From NCBI GenBank assembly GCA_000320605.2, contig KB445807.1, forward strand, positions 497,825 through 561,824: 64,000 nt of DNA. Reading direction: 5' to 3'. The notes under the pieces are model-generated. The model did not search any database. It saw nothing but the letters and a program-made list of their open reading frames with translations, and was not told the origin of the DNA. Both the position numbers and the translations under genes were made by a program. This document shows, one piece after another, positions 13,753 through 25,984 of the stretch (the first letter of the stretch is position 1; the number at the start of each line of letters is the position of its first letter). Origin of the DNA: Gelatoporia subvermispora B. Taxonomy: Eukaryota; Basidiomycota; Agaricomycetes; Polyporales; Gelatoporiaceae.

Positions 13753-15937
13753 ACAGGCGCATGCGCGTCCCCAACACACACAATGACCTATACGAGGCGT
13801 CTACTTGCTACGTGGTCTCTGCCGCGAAAATGACGATACCCCTACGACGTAATGTAATCAGTATTCAATTCAAGAATCGCGGCGATAGTCATTGAGTGTT
13901 GAGGAGTTATAACGCCTTGCTTCGAGAATCGAGGTCCCCGGTGACCTGTCGTGGCTCAAGATCCGAATTTGATTCACCCATAACCTCAGGAATAGCAGCA
14001 ACGTTACTTCGTTTCTTTGAACGCACAATCACAGGCCGGGCTAGGCACTTGAGCGTCCGTTTAGTTGGACGCGTACGCCCTTGCCCTGCCGTGCAACTCT
14101 CCCCTCATCTTGCAACCATCAACAAGCTAGACTCGAAAGTTATGATCACGCCAGACGAACTCAATCTAAGAGCCAAACGTAGTCTGCCATTGACGCTGAA
14201 CTACATTAGCCCACGGGCGGCGCCACATCACCATCTCCTTCCCAATTGCATCCTCCGTTATAGTTGATCTTCTCCGTGATAGTTGATCTTCGGGGTTGCG
14301 GGCTAGAAGATGAATGCGGCTCCTGAGATGTCCTGGGGTATTTGATTTACTTTGTAGCACAATGCACTACACCACTCCAGAAGCAGCAGGGGACACCCCA
14401 TGCAACCAGAGTAAAACTTGCAGAAGCACGAACTTCGCACCACTGCTGCCGATGTACGCAACGACAGACATGCTGTCTCCCCGCTGAGAACGCCTAGGCA
14501 TCCTTGCCCAGCCGAACTAGACGGGACTTACATCGACGCAAGCCAGAGCGGCCTCTATATCAGACGATTAGTGATACTGCATTCGGGACGAAAGACAGTC
14601 ACACACACGCTGATATGACGCTCGCACTCTGCGCGGGCGCCAACTTCACCACAACACCTGCAGCCATCGGGCAACACGTGAAGGGTACGGCAATGCACGA
14701 CGGGTACCGCCGTGCAAAACCACTCGCGACACTGACGACTTCGTCAGCATCGAGGTCCCAGCCGCGAGTCCGGACTTGCGGACTACGGACCAAGCGATGA
14801 CCGGGCCCCTGTTCGACGGCGACGTCAGCACTTGGACTAGGACCATTTAGCAAGATACGCACAGGTCAAAGGGGATTCATCCCGACATCCGCCAGCATTG
14901 GCTCGACGAATGGGGCAGACCGAAGAACGATAGATACTGTGGGGCGGTACTTATAGTGCTGCGATATACTTCAGGGCCGGTAGCACGTACTGCGGCACGT
15001 GCGTGAAGCCATAAGTCCACATCACGTGCACGTCCCATCCAGGCGCCCTAGCGCACCGCGTGCGCGCGCAGCGGTCTACGACGTGCCAGCTTACGCGCAG
15101 TACAACTCAAAGCGGCACTGGCAAGTCTTCACGCTGGCGGATCGACTGGGATATTCTCCCTGGAGGAGGACGGTGGGAGAACCCCCTAATGGGATGGGCA
15201 ACCGACGCGAACTTGGGATTGATGGCTGAGCGGCTCCAAGTGCACACATTGACACAACCAACGTCCCTCGCAAGATGTCACGCTGCCACTGCCATGTGTC
15301 TTCTCACGAAGGGCACACAATTGAATTTGACACATCGATATGTAGTATGATGCTGTAGTCGCAAATGCATCGGCGCATCTAAATTCGGGCACCACAACAC
15401 ATACACGTTCCCCACACGTCAGTGCTACTCTGATTCGGCTATGAACGCAAAACCAACTTCACATACTGCTTTCGACGCACGATCAAGTATCAAGTCGCGA
15501 CGCCTCTTAGCGGATCCGCGCCAAACGCCAACAGACATAGCCTCTGGCGACAAGGTAGCGATGTTGGCATCTTTCTTATATTCCAGAGCGTCAGAACGAC
15601 GCATTTCCGCTCATCGCCGGCCGCGTTCTGTCCATTGGACATCGGTGTGAGTTGTAAAATTCCGAGATCATGTAGATTTACACACCAGCTCGGCAAGTAC
15701 AACAGCCCCATCGGAAAATGCGACAAGCCGTGTGTTGTCTATGTCACCGGAAAGCTCTGGGATGTCGATTTTTGTGGAAATACATGGCACAGGTGGGAAA
15801 ATCATGGGTCCGTGGTCGAAGTTGCACATAGGAAACTTGCCTATGTACGTGGAGCCGATATCGGTATCCGATCCGGGCTCGGCATAAGTTTGACATTACT
15901 TAAGGTATCGTTGGTTGAGATCGCGTACTTGCAGATA
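13753..15937. other. Gene-poor intergenic stretch
   Basis: About 2.2 kb in which I see no supported gene. A short tandem duplication of atagttgatctt occurs at about 14260-14293. Several 60-100 residue frames exist but carry no motif and no consistent splice pattern. Confidence 0.5.
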
Positions 15938-16640
15938 TCATTTTCCGTCTTCCGTCCAGAGGTCGAATAATTTGGTCCCAAAGGTGTCGTAGCTGTGGTT
16001 GAATTTCACTTCTGCGATATACGAGCCAGTGTTCCAATCTCCCCATTCGACGGCAACAGGCGTGTCGGATGCTCCCTTGATATGACGGAGGAGTTCTTGC
16101 GTGGGAACCATGCGAATAGTCCTCACAGGTAATGTTTCATCACCGCCAATTAGCCAGGTGTTCGCCCTGGTGAAGGGTATAGTCATGTCGTTGGAGAATA
16201 TAACTTCATTATACCATCCCGGGAAGGATATAGGATCTCGGCATCGAATCGGGAGGTAGATATGCGTATGCGCTAGATAGTTGAGTCGGCAAACATATGC
16301 CGTGCTGTAGAGCCTGACCGGAGCAGACACGATGCATCCCCTGTCGATCTTAATAGCGCAAAGGTAAGGTAACTTTGGTCCATCACTATTGTCTCCGCGG
16401 TGATCCGTGCCTTCTTTGCTCATGCCGCGATCGTTCATCGTGAACAGCAAGTAGTCACCCGATAAGAACGCGAAGGCCTGGTAGTCGTTTGCCTGCAGCC
16501 ACTGCAGAGTATCAGTCATGAAAATGCTGCAGTTGGTGGAAACATAGTAACACGAACATGATGTAGTCTGTCACTTGTCCAGTCCCAGACAAGAATACCA
16601 GTACCATACTTTTTTCTCATGGAATGTCAATCGGAGATTG
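15938..16640 (-). pseudogene. C-terminal remnant of an F-box-type basidiomycete protein
   Basis: On the minus strand, YGTGILVWDWTSDRLHH (exon ending at 16558) joins through a good 56-bp intron (16557-16502) to WLQANDYQAFAFLSGDYLLF, and the frame continues to a TGA at 15938. The ILVWDW segment followed by a beta-rich C-terminal part with VAVEWGDWN resembles the tail of the large F-box protein families of Agaricomycetes. Upstream of the first exon the frame is lost: an in-frame TGA lies just 5', and a plausible continuation (LRLTFHEKK) sits in another frame. No F-box is visible nearby. I read it as a 5'-truncated, frameshifted copy; a poorly resolved intact gene is possible. Confidence 0.5.
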
Positions 16641-17226
16641 ACCGCTGTGCGCGTTAGTTGCGTTCTTCTCCTGTGGACCAGTGAGCTGCAATACGCCGGA
16701 TAGCATCTTCTCCGTCGAGGCTTACATATCTATGCTCGCGGTTTCCATGTGATGATGTACGAGAGGCCGCAGACGGTGTCACGTAAATTGAACATGACAG
16801 AAGTGTGCCTGAGCTGATTTTGTCTGATGAGAAGCAATGACCTCAGGGAATAAGGCTAACGTACTGCCTCCGACGTGAGGCAAGCGGAATTGTGTGTCAA
16901 TCTGCTGGCATCCGACGTGGCCCGATAAGCGTCGTTAGCATACTTGATTGCAAGTCAAGGAAAAGGACCGCGATGCAGCTAAAGAAGACATCCGAGGTGA
17001 TATATGAGCTAGATAAAAACAGAGCTTCATAGTACAATTGTCCGTTTTTGCCCCCCATTATTCCACGCAAGGCATACCGTACACAGCAAAGAGCGGACCC
17101 GGCTGGCGAAATCTATGGTTGTTCCAATGAACGTACACTCCCCCCCTCCCCAGCTGCTTTATGCAGCACACGACCCACGACCCCTATAATTACTTTCTAA
17201 TCGCTCTTGGTGCTCCATCACGGCGA
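16641..17226. other. Intergenic
   Basis: About 0.6 kb; nothing recognisable apart from the 3' flank of the NMNAT gene and possible eroded upstream sequence of the F-box remnant. Confidence 0.4.
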
Positions 17227-18152
17227 CTACGACGACGGTCCCGACTTCTCCGTCCCCGAGCCACTCGCACCAGTGTCGCGGTCTTTGCCCTTCTCTTTTT
17301 CCGCAGCGTTCGCACCCGCGGACGCACTGGCCGAAGGGCCCTCGTCCACGTACAGGCCGTGCTGCTCGATGTAGTCCACGACCGGCGCGGGGATGAGGTA
17401 TCGCACAGAGAGCCCGCGGCGAAGGAAGAGCCGGACTTTGGTCGACGAGACGTCGTTCTGGATCAGCTGGTGGATCAAGTGGATATTATGCCGCCACCGC
17501 GAGAGGTTGTCGATGGCCTGGTCCATGTCCGCGCCCGCCCGCTCGATGATGATCACGCCGTACCTGCCTAGGATGTGATCCAGGTCCGGCTCTGACCACA
17601 CGCCCGGCTCGCTCATGGTCGCTATCAGGTCCGACCCCGCGAGCAGCATCACCCGCACCGGCCGCTGGGCACCGTCCGACGTCCGCACCCCGCCGCGCAC
17701 GGTGTTGATCTCGAAGTCGAAGTGGTCCAGCACCACCGCCGTCCGCTGGTACGACTGGAACGCCTCCCATGGATCCACCATCAGCCATGTCGAGGTCTGC
17801 TCTGCCGCAGCCGTGCACATGTTCACGCTGCACATCGCACTCAGCCCGCATGACGACCGCAGTGATGCGAGCGGACTCACCGATGATTCGCGTTCAGCAG
17901 CCCGGGCTTCTTGTACTGGTCGCTCACCGGACTCAGGTAGCCCCCGACAATCTCAAAGTCGGTATTTTGCCGCACATAGTCCTTGGCCATCTCGAACATG
18001 CGCAGGTGGAGGTAGGTGACCGGGCTGAACGAGCCGCAAGCGACGAGGACGAGGGGCTGCTTGTCGGGGTTGCGCAGCGTCGTGGCGAGACGATGTGTCG
18101 GGAACTCATAGCTTAGGGGGTATGTGAATGGCGAGGGGGTGTCGGGTGCCAT
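17227..18152 (-). CDS. NMA1: Nicotinamide/nicotinate mononucleotide adenylyltransferase
   Basis: Makes NAD+ (or deamido-NAD+) from NMN (NaMN) and ATP. Two exons: 18152-17881 and 17827-17227, joined by a 53-bp intron whose splice restores Arg in NANHRVNMC. The nucleotidyltransferase motif GSFSPVTYLHLRMFE (GxFxPxTxxH) is near residue 37. SWLMVDPWEAFQ-type sequence appears as TWLMVDPWEAFQSYQ. LLAGSDLIATM and the C-terminal signature VSSTKVRLFLRRG carry the remaining active-site residues. The tail is a low-complexity Ala/Ser/Lys/Glu extension. The start MAPDTPSPF at 18152 was preferred; an in-frame Met lies 48 bp upstream at 18200. Codons are strongly GC-rich compared with the accessory block that follows. 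Confidence 0.95.
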
Positions 18153-18767
18153 CGCGGCGGGGGGGAAGAGTGTGTATGATACTCGGGGGCGGCTGACCAC
18201 AAGTAGGGGTCAGGTGGTTCCCACGCTGCGATTTATAACTGAGTCAGTTCTAAACTGTATCGCTCGTTACCGCGTGCTTGCTGATGAAGCCATCCAGCGT
18301 CCGGTATAAATATCCGAGGGTCGGCGAAGGAACGAGCACGATGTCAGTGCCGGGTGCAGCGCGGAGACGCGGAGACCACACAGCGGAGACGCGCTCCCCA
18401 ATTCTCCCCGACGAGACTTATCAGGCAATTTTCCGCTGCGCTGACGTCTTTTTTCCTCACCAAAAACCGTGTGAACGAAGCCCACCCTGGACCTCTCGGT
18501 GGCCGAGCTCAAGGTACAACTGCGCACCACAAGCTTCTGTTCTCCATTGAATTCCACCGTTCTCGATAGTTACGAATTGTACACAATACCCCAGGCCGAT
18601 GCCAACCTTCGAGCAGCTGACAGCTGTAACGCTGAAAGACATCGGACCGCCACCTGGTCTCACACTATTTGACAAGTTGGGTATGTTATGCCGGATCTAG
18701 GAACGCTGCGACATAAAGGAGGGTATGCGCTTGTCAAAGAGAGACTACGTTCCCGAAGAGGTTGCAG
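18153..18767. other. Intergenic, NMNAT upstream region
   Basis: About 0.6 kb. It holds the NMNAT promoter (reading left). No gene recognised. Confidence 0.4.
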
Positions 18768-18965
18768 TCGGAGGACAGCCTCGCGCAATAGTAACATTGC
18801 GGAGCGCCTGCTCCGACGCCGTCTTCAGAAACGTGATAGGTCAGGACGTCGCTGTCCATTCCAGTCCATTTCTGCCTTGAAATCCTCAGGCTGTGGGGCA
18901 ACTCATCAGCACACGACTCCACCGGACACTGCAACAGGTAAAGCGCTAACCTTGGGACGCTATTA
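18768..18965 (-). pseudogene. Broken 3' fragment of an HSP20 gene
   Basis: Minus-strand sequence aligns by eye with the end of exon 2, intron 2 and exon 3 of the intact HSP20 gene 0.6 kb away. CCAAGGTTAGC matches the donor context. The intron contains the shared ctgatgag and ends with a cag-type acceptor, and the exon reads PEDFKAEMD against PEEIKAGMD in the parent. A small insertion then shifts the frame (DSDVLT in one frame, parent NGVLTV), and the C-terminal PEQAPRKIAIA equivalent is lost. Because the intron is kept, this is a DNA-level tandem duplicate rather than a retrocopy. Confidence 0.8.
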
Positions 18966-19412
18966 GGGCAGGGGATGCTGAGAATTACAAGAAAGACATG
19001 CGGATATCGCATTTAGATGCCGAATTATAGGATGAATGGTTACGCCCTAGTGCTTTACAAGTCTCCGTTCCGAAGTCTTCGCAGCACCGGTACTCCCCTG
19101 AGGTCAACGGGGCTTCTGATCAGTCAAAATCCTCCTTATATGTTCCCCAATCATGCGGCCATGTCTACCGCCCCCCATGCGTCATTACAGGGGGGCCGAG
19201 GCCATGAAATTGTTTGCTTCGATGGATGACATCCGACTCACTGCGGCTTACGGTTTCACCCGAGAGGGGGGAAATAGCTAACTCGACGATGACTCCAATC
19301 TCCGATGCACATTCAATGAGAGAAGAGGGTATAATATTGGCCGGTGTTACTAAAGGATACAAGGGGCAATCATGATACAAAGGAGAGTGGGCACCTCGCG
19401 AGAAGGTCAGCC
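18966..19412. other. Intergenic between HSP20 fragment and HSP20 gene
   Basis: About 0.45 kb including the HSP20 3' UTR. No gene seen. Confidence 0.4.
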
Positions 19413-20017
19413 TCACGCAATGGCGATCTTGCGCGGCGCCTGCTCCGGCGTCGTCTTAGGGAACGTGACGGTCAGGACGCCATTGTCCATCCCTGCCTTG
19501 ATCTCCTCGGGCTGCGCAAAAACTCATCAGTACACGGGTCCATCGGGCGCGGTAACAACAGAGCCACTAACCTTGATACCCTGAGGGAGCGGAATCGACC
19601 GGGAGAACTTGCCGAACCGGCGCTCGCGCACCTTCCATCCGTTCTCGTCACGCTCGTCCGACAGCTTGGACTCGCCAGAGATGGTCAGAACGTTGTTGTG
19701 CACGTCGATCTGCACGTTCTCTTTTGTGAGACCGGGCAGCTCGAACGTGGCCGTCACGAGATTTGCGTTTGCGTCCTCGTGGACATCCATCCTGAGTCGC
19801 AACATTTCGTCAGTATCGAGCTCCTAAGGACGGTGAGTCTATTAGGGATGAGAACGTACCTTGGACGGAGTGCACGAGATGCTCCATCATTGCGCCGTTG
19901 CACCTGCTGGTTGCCGTTCGCGCCAGAGCCAGATGTGCGTGCGGAGAAGGCCTCGTCGAAGAGGCGATCGAAGTCGGCGAGGGAGTAGAAAGGCTCATAG
20001 AGGAAGACCGACGACAT
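19413..20017 (-). CDS. Small heat-shock protein, HSP20 / alpha-crystallin family
   Basis: ATP-independent holdase chaperone. Three exons (20017-19860, 19791-19572, 19511-19413) give 158 residues. It starts MSSVFLYEPFYSLADFDRLF, and exon 1 splices so that RALRPR runs into MDVHEDANANLV. The alpha-crystallin domain follows: TATFELPGLTKENVQIDVH, NNVLTISGES, ERRFGKFSRSIPLPQGIK, then NGVLTVTFPKTTPEQAPRK. The family's GVLTVTxPK motif is intact and it ends KIAIA. The first intron ends at gactcag (19792); other acceptors upstream of it break the frame. It has a nearby partial copy (18768-18965). Confidence 0.95.
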
Positions 20018-20097
20018 ATCTGAATTGGTGTGTATGAGGAGTGTGAGAGGAGACGAGAAGTTATTGAGTAGCTTTAGGGAACTTTGTAGTGGCTGTT

Positions 20098-20160
20098 TTC
20101 TGGTTTCTGAAGAAAGGAGACGGGAATAGCCCGCCCTTATATACTTCTAGGAGTCATGGA
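20098..20160 (-). promoter_or_regulatory. HSP20 promoter: TATA box and heat-shock-element-like sequence
   Basis: Reading the minus strand, a TATA-like tatataag lies at about 20138-20146, 120 bp before the ATG. Just upstream is tcctagaa, one mismatch from the HSE dimer TTCnnGAA, and tttctggtttctgaagaaag lies between TATA and ATG. A second CTCTAGAA lies at about 20279. That these bind heat-shock factor is inference from the gene's identity. Confidence 0.5.
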
Positions 20161-20956
20161 CACGAGGGTACAGACATCACCCAGAAGCGCACTAGGCATC
20201 GCTGAATTTGGTCAGCAGTAGGGTCGAGAGAGTTCTGGACGATATATCCGTGGACGAATTTGGCAAGCCACAGAACCCTCTAGAAAAGGCTCGAGACGGA
20301 GCTTGCTCAAAGTTCGCACTTCCGTACGGCGTCAGAGTTCTCGAGAATAATCTACATAATAATGGACACCTGTGGAGAGATACAGAAGGATGAAGCAATG
20401 CTGCTAGAGACCAAGTTTGAGTTTGAGTCCTCGCATGGCGGTTAGGCCGACAGTTGCCTTTTTCGTCACTCAACGCCGCCACGTGGCCTCCAGCAGGCGC
20501 TTGTTTCCTCCGCCCTCCGAGGCGGCTACTTCATGGTCGTAGCGCGTTCGATCAGCGGCTGCAAGTCACCGGAAACTGCACAGTAAATGGAGCAGCATTG
20601 CTAGTCATGGTGTTGTTTTAACCCAACCTGTCTGTATAAGCGAACACAGTGCAAGGAAGACATTATGGTTGAACGATCGTAGGTGTCGCTCATCTCATGC
20701 ACGTGCTTTCTATATGTGCTCACATCTTTGGGATATTTTCAATAGGTAAAAAATGTGTCATATTACTGAGATAATGCAAACAATTTGGTAATAGTATGGA
20801 GTGAAGGATTGTCGTTGCGGTATGCGCCAGCGCAAATCACCGCAAATGAATACAGTCATACAATCAATCTGTTTCTGAGGAAGAAGTTGTGTCGTCCAAC
20901 GTGCTCTGAGCTCTCTAACAGTACTTTTTTGACATCGTGATTTGCGCGACACAAAA
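20161..20956. other. Intergenic
   Basis: About 0.8 kb marking the change from housekeeping genes to the accessory block. It includes the far HSP20 upstream region and the 3' flank of the first family gene. No gene seen. Confidence 0.4.
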
Positions 20957-22244
20957 TTAAATTCTCCGCCTTGCGTTTGAGTGTCCGGCCAGATACCATT
21001 CGTCTGGCCCGTCGTACAAACTGTATTGGGCACCTAACAGCGCCATGCGGAGAATATCAGAGATAGTCCAGGTAAAAAGTATCATAAAACTCACCTGTCA
21101 TGTTCAGAGCTTGCAGAATGTATGCCGATCGCGAGCTGACGGCACCCAACATCGGCATGAGCTCTCGAAAGAGCTTGGTACGAGGCAAGTAGACATTAAT
21201 TGCGACCAGACGATGTCGCTGGATCTCGGACGCTCGCTGTAGGAGAGTCAATGTCTGCGTTATTATCTGATAGCCACTTGTCGGCTTGACTCTTTGCCCA
21301 ACTTGAGACCGCAAGGCGAGGGTGAGAGAAACGAGCCGACGATCCGTGATGAAACGCTGCAACGTTCCCATATCTGGATGACAATCGCTGAGCGTATACG
21401 TTGTGCGAAGTAGCTCAACACGCACCGTGATGCTCAATGTAATTGCAGACCTGAAGGTCCAGGTAGCTCATTGAGCGGTCTGCTGCATTTGTGAGGCAGC
21501 TCAGGAGTGCGATGTCCTGACTACTCCAAAGAGACATTGACAGTGCCGGAATCTTCACAGTATTCACGTGCTGATGAACCTGGTCGCCTTGAGGTTACGC
21601 AATGTGCGATGAAGAAAAAGTGACTTACAGCTTTTGGGGTCTCCACCAACTGCACATTCTCAACAGCAAGGAAACCGAACAATGGTTCTCGGAGCAATGC
21701 CAAAACGTCAATGATGTTCCTGAATTGGCATCGCTTGAGACTGAGTTGCATAGGCCGAGGATCTCCGTTCGATGGAGCCACAATTGTGTGACGAGCCCAG
21801 CGGCCAAAGCGGGCCACATCGTGAGCCGACAACTGAAAGAAGCGAATCTGAGACAGAACGAGCCCAGACGCCACGACTCTTGGGCCCCAGGTGTCGACAA
21901 CCGATCCCTTGTGCACTCTTGGCAAGGTGCTTTGCACCAGATGTGAAAGGGCATCGGGGTCCAGCTCCAGCTTCAAGCTGTTGAACCAGGGCAGCCTCGG
22001 CTCGTATTCAATGCGCCCGCATAGGGCCCCAACCGGTCGCACGAAGAGCTTGTGACAGTCCTCAAGGCTCCTCACAAGGACGTTGTCCTTGCCCAGGGTT
22101 GGGTTGAGGAAGATATACGATATCTCCTCCGGGCTATATCATATAAGATGTAAGACTACGACGCAATGGTCAAGACATGAACACGAACTATAACTCCCTG
22201 TGAGGAATGGGCGGCATCGAAACTTCGTAGTGCTTGGAAGCCAT
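20957..22244 (-). CDS. Unrecognised LRR-like family protein, member A
   Basis: Function unknown. Exon 1 reads MASKHYEVSMPPIPHREL and splices (donor gttcgt at about 22190) to PEEISYIFLNPTLGKDNV, then SLEDCHKLFVRP, LDPDALSHLV, and an LRR-like segment MQLSLKRCQFRNIIDVLALL. Later exons carry LSMSLWSSQDIALL, YLDLQVC, and YQIITQTLTLLQR followed by INVYLPRTKLFRELMP. The last exon ends YDGPDEWYLAGHS with TAA at 20957. About 330 residues. The order of segments matches member B nearly block for block, and more distantly C, D and E. No F-box, signal peptide or membrane helix is visible, though the alternating hydrophobic pattern resembles the C-terminal halves of basidiomycete F-box/LRR proteins. The long middle frame 22075-21521 runs beyond the true exon into an intron. 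Confidence 0.75.
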
Positions 22245-22354
22245 GGGGACAGTGCCTGTGCTCGCGGTTGGGCGTGCGCGGTACATTGACACCCGAGACG
22301 AGAGAAGGGCTGCCGGCAGCAGCTGTGTCGACGATTGATGTGCGCGGCCGAAGA

Positions 22355-22372
22355 TGGGTTGTACTTATACCG
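22355..22372 (-). promoter_or_regulatory. TATA-like box of member A
   Basis: Minus strand gtataagt about 120 bp before the ATG at 22244. Member B has atataagg at nearly the same distance (about 24848-24855), and the surrounding sequence is also alignable, which supports both starts. Confidence 0.5.
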
Positions 22373-23432
22373 TGGCGAAGCAACTTTAGTCCAAAAGGAA
22401 CAAAAGGGAAACGCGGTGCGTGGCCGCGCATTGAAGCCACACAACGTTCAAGCGTGTAAATGGCCGCAAACCACGTCTGACGTGTGGCCACACATCCGCT
22501 ATGCGTTGGCCGGCTATTTCCTTCCATACGTCCCGCGAAGTCTCAGTTCTCATATACTCCGATGGCCGGATCATATACTAGGCGGGAAAATAAATGTGAA
22601 AGACCGAGTACTCACAAAGGGTCGACTTTCGCACATGTTCAGTTCAGCTTCAATTATCTGCGTAGTCGGAGATCCGCATCTATCAGTGCGGTTTGTCGAG
22701 AGTCACGATACCCCTGCGGTGACACCTAAGCTAGTGAGCAACACCTTCGGTACTGTTTTGTCCGGCCAAGGCCCATCATCGTAGGCAAAGGCTCCAGGTC
22801 CTCGAGGAATAGAATGGAAACAGAATGAAATGTTCAACGCGTAAATTGGGCTCCTAAAGGCTAGTGACGAAACTCAAAGCAAGTCCTAGGGATCAACTTC
22901 CAACAGGCGTCAATGCGGCTCGCGTAGCATTCTGCCATTGTATCACTGTATCGTCACGTGCGCTTCTTTCGGACACGGTATCTGCCCGATAATTTGTCTC
23001 CGTCATCCAGGCAAAAAGTCAAAGAGCGACAGCATCGGGTGATGAAGCAGGCAATCTGTGAAATCATGACCTGCCGCTCGAAATCGGAAGGAATACATGG
23101 TGGCGATCAACGTTGATAAACAATATACAGATCACAGATTCAAACCCGATACGGCGACAATATGCGCGACGTCGATTGCAATTCTTTAAAATGCGATACC
23201 ATTGATTCACTAAAATTCTCTCGTATTCAGACTCTTCATTCTTACATCTGGATGAAGATGAGTGCTATGCTCTACTGATATATTGATGGGACAATGCGGA
23301 CGCCTACATTCTTCGACAGTCAAGATAAGAAACGATCGTACGAGTGGTGCGCCAGCGCAAGGTACTGTCGATATGCACAGGTAGTCTAAATCTAGACGTG
23401 TCGTTGGTCTTTGGAAATGAAGAAGAGAAAGA
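22373..23432. other. Intergenic between family members A and B
   Basis: About 1.1 kb: member A upstream region and member B 3' flank. A 150-codon frame on the plus strand (22335-22784) overlaps the A promoter and has no motif; I do not treat it as a gene. Confidence 0.4.
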
Positions 23433-24737
23433 TCAGATGCTCACCCTTCTCTTGATGCTTGAGTATCTAGGAAGATACCATTCATCTTCGCCATTGTAGA
23501 CCAGGAAATCTACATCTGATCATGGGCGGACACGTTATAGGCTAGCTCAACGATCCGATGACGCGCACAACTTACTCTGAATCTTGAATGTATCCATGAG
23601 ATAGTCTGTCCGAGACTCAATGGTACGCGCCCTCGGCATTAGCTCTCTGAAAATTTCAATCCGTGGTAAACAGACTCGAACTCTGAGCGAACGATGTTGC
23701 CTCCCAGGTTGAGATTCATCTGCACGCTGCAGCAACATTATCGTCTGCATAATCAACTGATATCCGTCGGCGGACTTAGAGGGTTGTAATGCCAGTGACA
23801 GGGAGATGATGCGAGGATCGCTGACGAGGCGCTGAAGTAGAGGCAGGTCTAACACGCAATGTCGGTCGGCGGTGAGCAAACATGTGTCTATAAATGGCGG
23901 GCACATACCCTGATGCCAGAAGTATCTGCAGATTTGGAGGTCTAGACAGGTCAGGGAATCCCCCGCGGCGTTGATGAGGCACCCGAGCATTGAAATGTCA
24001 TAGCTCTGCGCAAGGGTCATAGACAATGCGGGTACCTTTATGGTGTTCGCATGTTGACAAATCTGCGCTTGTCAATCACGGCCGGTTGGTAATGACAAAC
24101 TGCTCACCGCTTCTAGAGGCTCCTTGAGCTGAATATTCCACGCCACGAGGAGATCGAACTGAAGCTCTCGGAGGAAACACAGTAAATCATGTAGGTTCAT
24201 GAACCAACAGGATATGAGGCTGAGCTGCATCGCTGCAGGGTCTTTGTCCAGCGGGGCTACAATCGTCTGCCGAATCCAGAGAGCGAAGCAAAATAGATCG
24301 CCCAATGGGAATTCAGAGAAGCTCATATGCCGAACGACAAGCCCGGACGTTGTGACTCTGAGACCTTGATAAGTCCCCATGTCATCAGGTACATCTTGTG
24401 AAGTACATCGAAGCAGATACGAAAGAACGTCCGGGTCTAGTTCTAATTGCAAGCTGTGGAATTGAGGGATTCTGAAATACTTCTGGGTATGGCCATTGAG
24501 AACGTAGGGATTCCGCACGAAGAGGTGATGGCAGTCCTGAAGGCTTTTCACAACCACGTTGTCGTCGCTCGAAACACCATCGCGGAAGATGTGGAACATC
24601 TCAAGTGAGCTATCGAAGAGAGGTTCAATATTGAAGTTTATGGGTTGGTCAATCATGAGATGTACTCACGATAACTCCCTATGGTCAAGTGCGGGGATCG
24701 GAATAAGATAATTCTTGATGACAACGTCGGTACTCAT
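23433..24737 (-). CDS. Unrecognised LRR-like family protein, member B
   Basis: Close paralogue of member A. Exon 1 MSTDVVIKNYLIPIPALDHREL splices (gtgagt, about 24669) to SLEMFHIFRDGVSSDDNVVV, then SLQDCHHLFVRNPYVLNG, LDPDVLSYLLRC, LRVTTSGLVVRHMSFSEFPL and MQLSLISCWFMNLHDLLCFL. Further exons carry LSMTLAQSYDISMLGCLI, LTCLDLQICRYFWHQG, and YQLIMQTIMLLQRADES then VRVCLPRIEIFRELMP. The C-terminus is YNGEDEWYLPRYSSIKRRV with TGA at 23433-23435, matching the A tail. About 335 residues, intact by eye. An upstream in-frame Met (24785) exists, but the promoter match with A favours 24737. No catalytic residue or known domain was recognised. Confidence 0.78.
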
Positions 24738-25980
24738 GGTGTTTCCTGCTGGGGCTGGGCACGGATGGTACAATGAACTAGACATGGAAAGAATGGCTGC
24801 CAGCAGCGGTGTGTCAATGATGGTATGCGGCGATTGCAAAAAGCTCTCCTTATATCGTGCGTGGCCTGCTTCAGTTCGAGGACAAAGGGCAATCAAAGGT
24901 ATGTGGCCGCGTCGTGGTGCCACGCAAAGCCTGAGCCACGCGCATGCCACGAACTTACTTTGATAACGACGCATCTGACCCACCCAGTTGCTCTTTGTCT
25001 ACCTCAGGACAGTCTCAATACTAAGATTAGAATCTCTCGTCGCAGCCCTACATCCCTAGGCCTCAACAGGTTCCAGTATAGTTGCGAGATCTTCCGTAGG
25101 AAAGCTAGCAGACAGAAACCGCAAAGTACAAGTAGTATATCTGTGAGACTGACGCCACGTTCCAGTGAGATAGAGGGACGTTGAGTAGCGACAGGACCCT
25201 CGAAGGCTGGATCTCAAAGCCAGGCCTAGTGGTGGATAGTCGTCGCGCTGAACACGCTTGTGACGCTGTCCGTCGGGAGACCACCAGGTGGTACCCGGGG
25301 TCCCTGATCGCATTTTAGAGGCATTCTCAACGAAATGAAATTTGGTCCTCCACCCTTTACCTCTGCATTCTCGATGGAAGCACGTACACTTGTCATCATC
25401 CAGGATAACGGTGAAGGCTGGCGGTAGAAACGTTAAGTTGATCCATCAGGAAGATGTTTATCTGGCTCCCTGCCTTCGTCACCCTGCCTCTTCGGTGTTT
25501 GGGCGCGACTTGGACGCCTTGCAAGGCAGTGAAGGCGCCGACGAGCTCGGAAAGACGGGCAAAAACGTCAAACACAACGCGATATTTTCCTCGTGTCTCA
25601 GCCTATGGCGGCTATCATGTGAGCTAACGCGCAGTAAACCTGCTCGTTGAAAGCACGTTATGTGCGTCGGGTATCCTCACAACTCTTTCGGCTCTCACAA
25701 CTCAGTGACTCCTGGCATTCCGTGTGCTTGATGACCGTATGACTAGGCTCAGTCTGAGCTTGTTCGATCGATTTCCTTGGTGCGGCTGCATACACCTGAT
25801 AAAGTTGCAATGACCTGCAACGTGTCACTCGTCGGTACGTCTCGTCGTCTCGACTATCTGAACACTGGAATGCAGACATTTTTCATTTGGTCGAAACCTT
25901 AGATCATTTACGCTGTGTACGCTCACAATCACAATCAATACATCGTGAAGCATGGGCGCACCAGTACCTTGTTAATTCTC
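24738..25980. other. Intergenic
   Basis: About 1.2 kb. The first 150 bp resemble the member A promoter region. The rest holds short frames without motifs or splice support. Confidence 0.4.
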
Positions 25981-25984
25981 TCCT

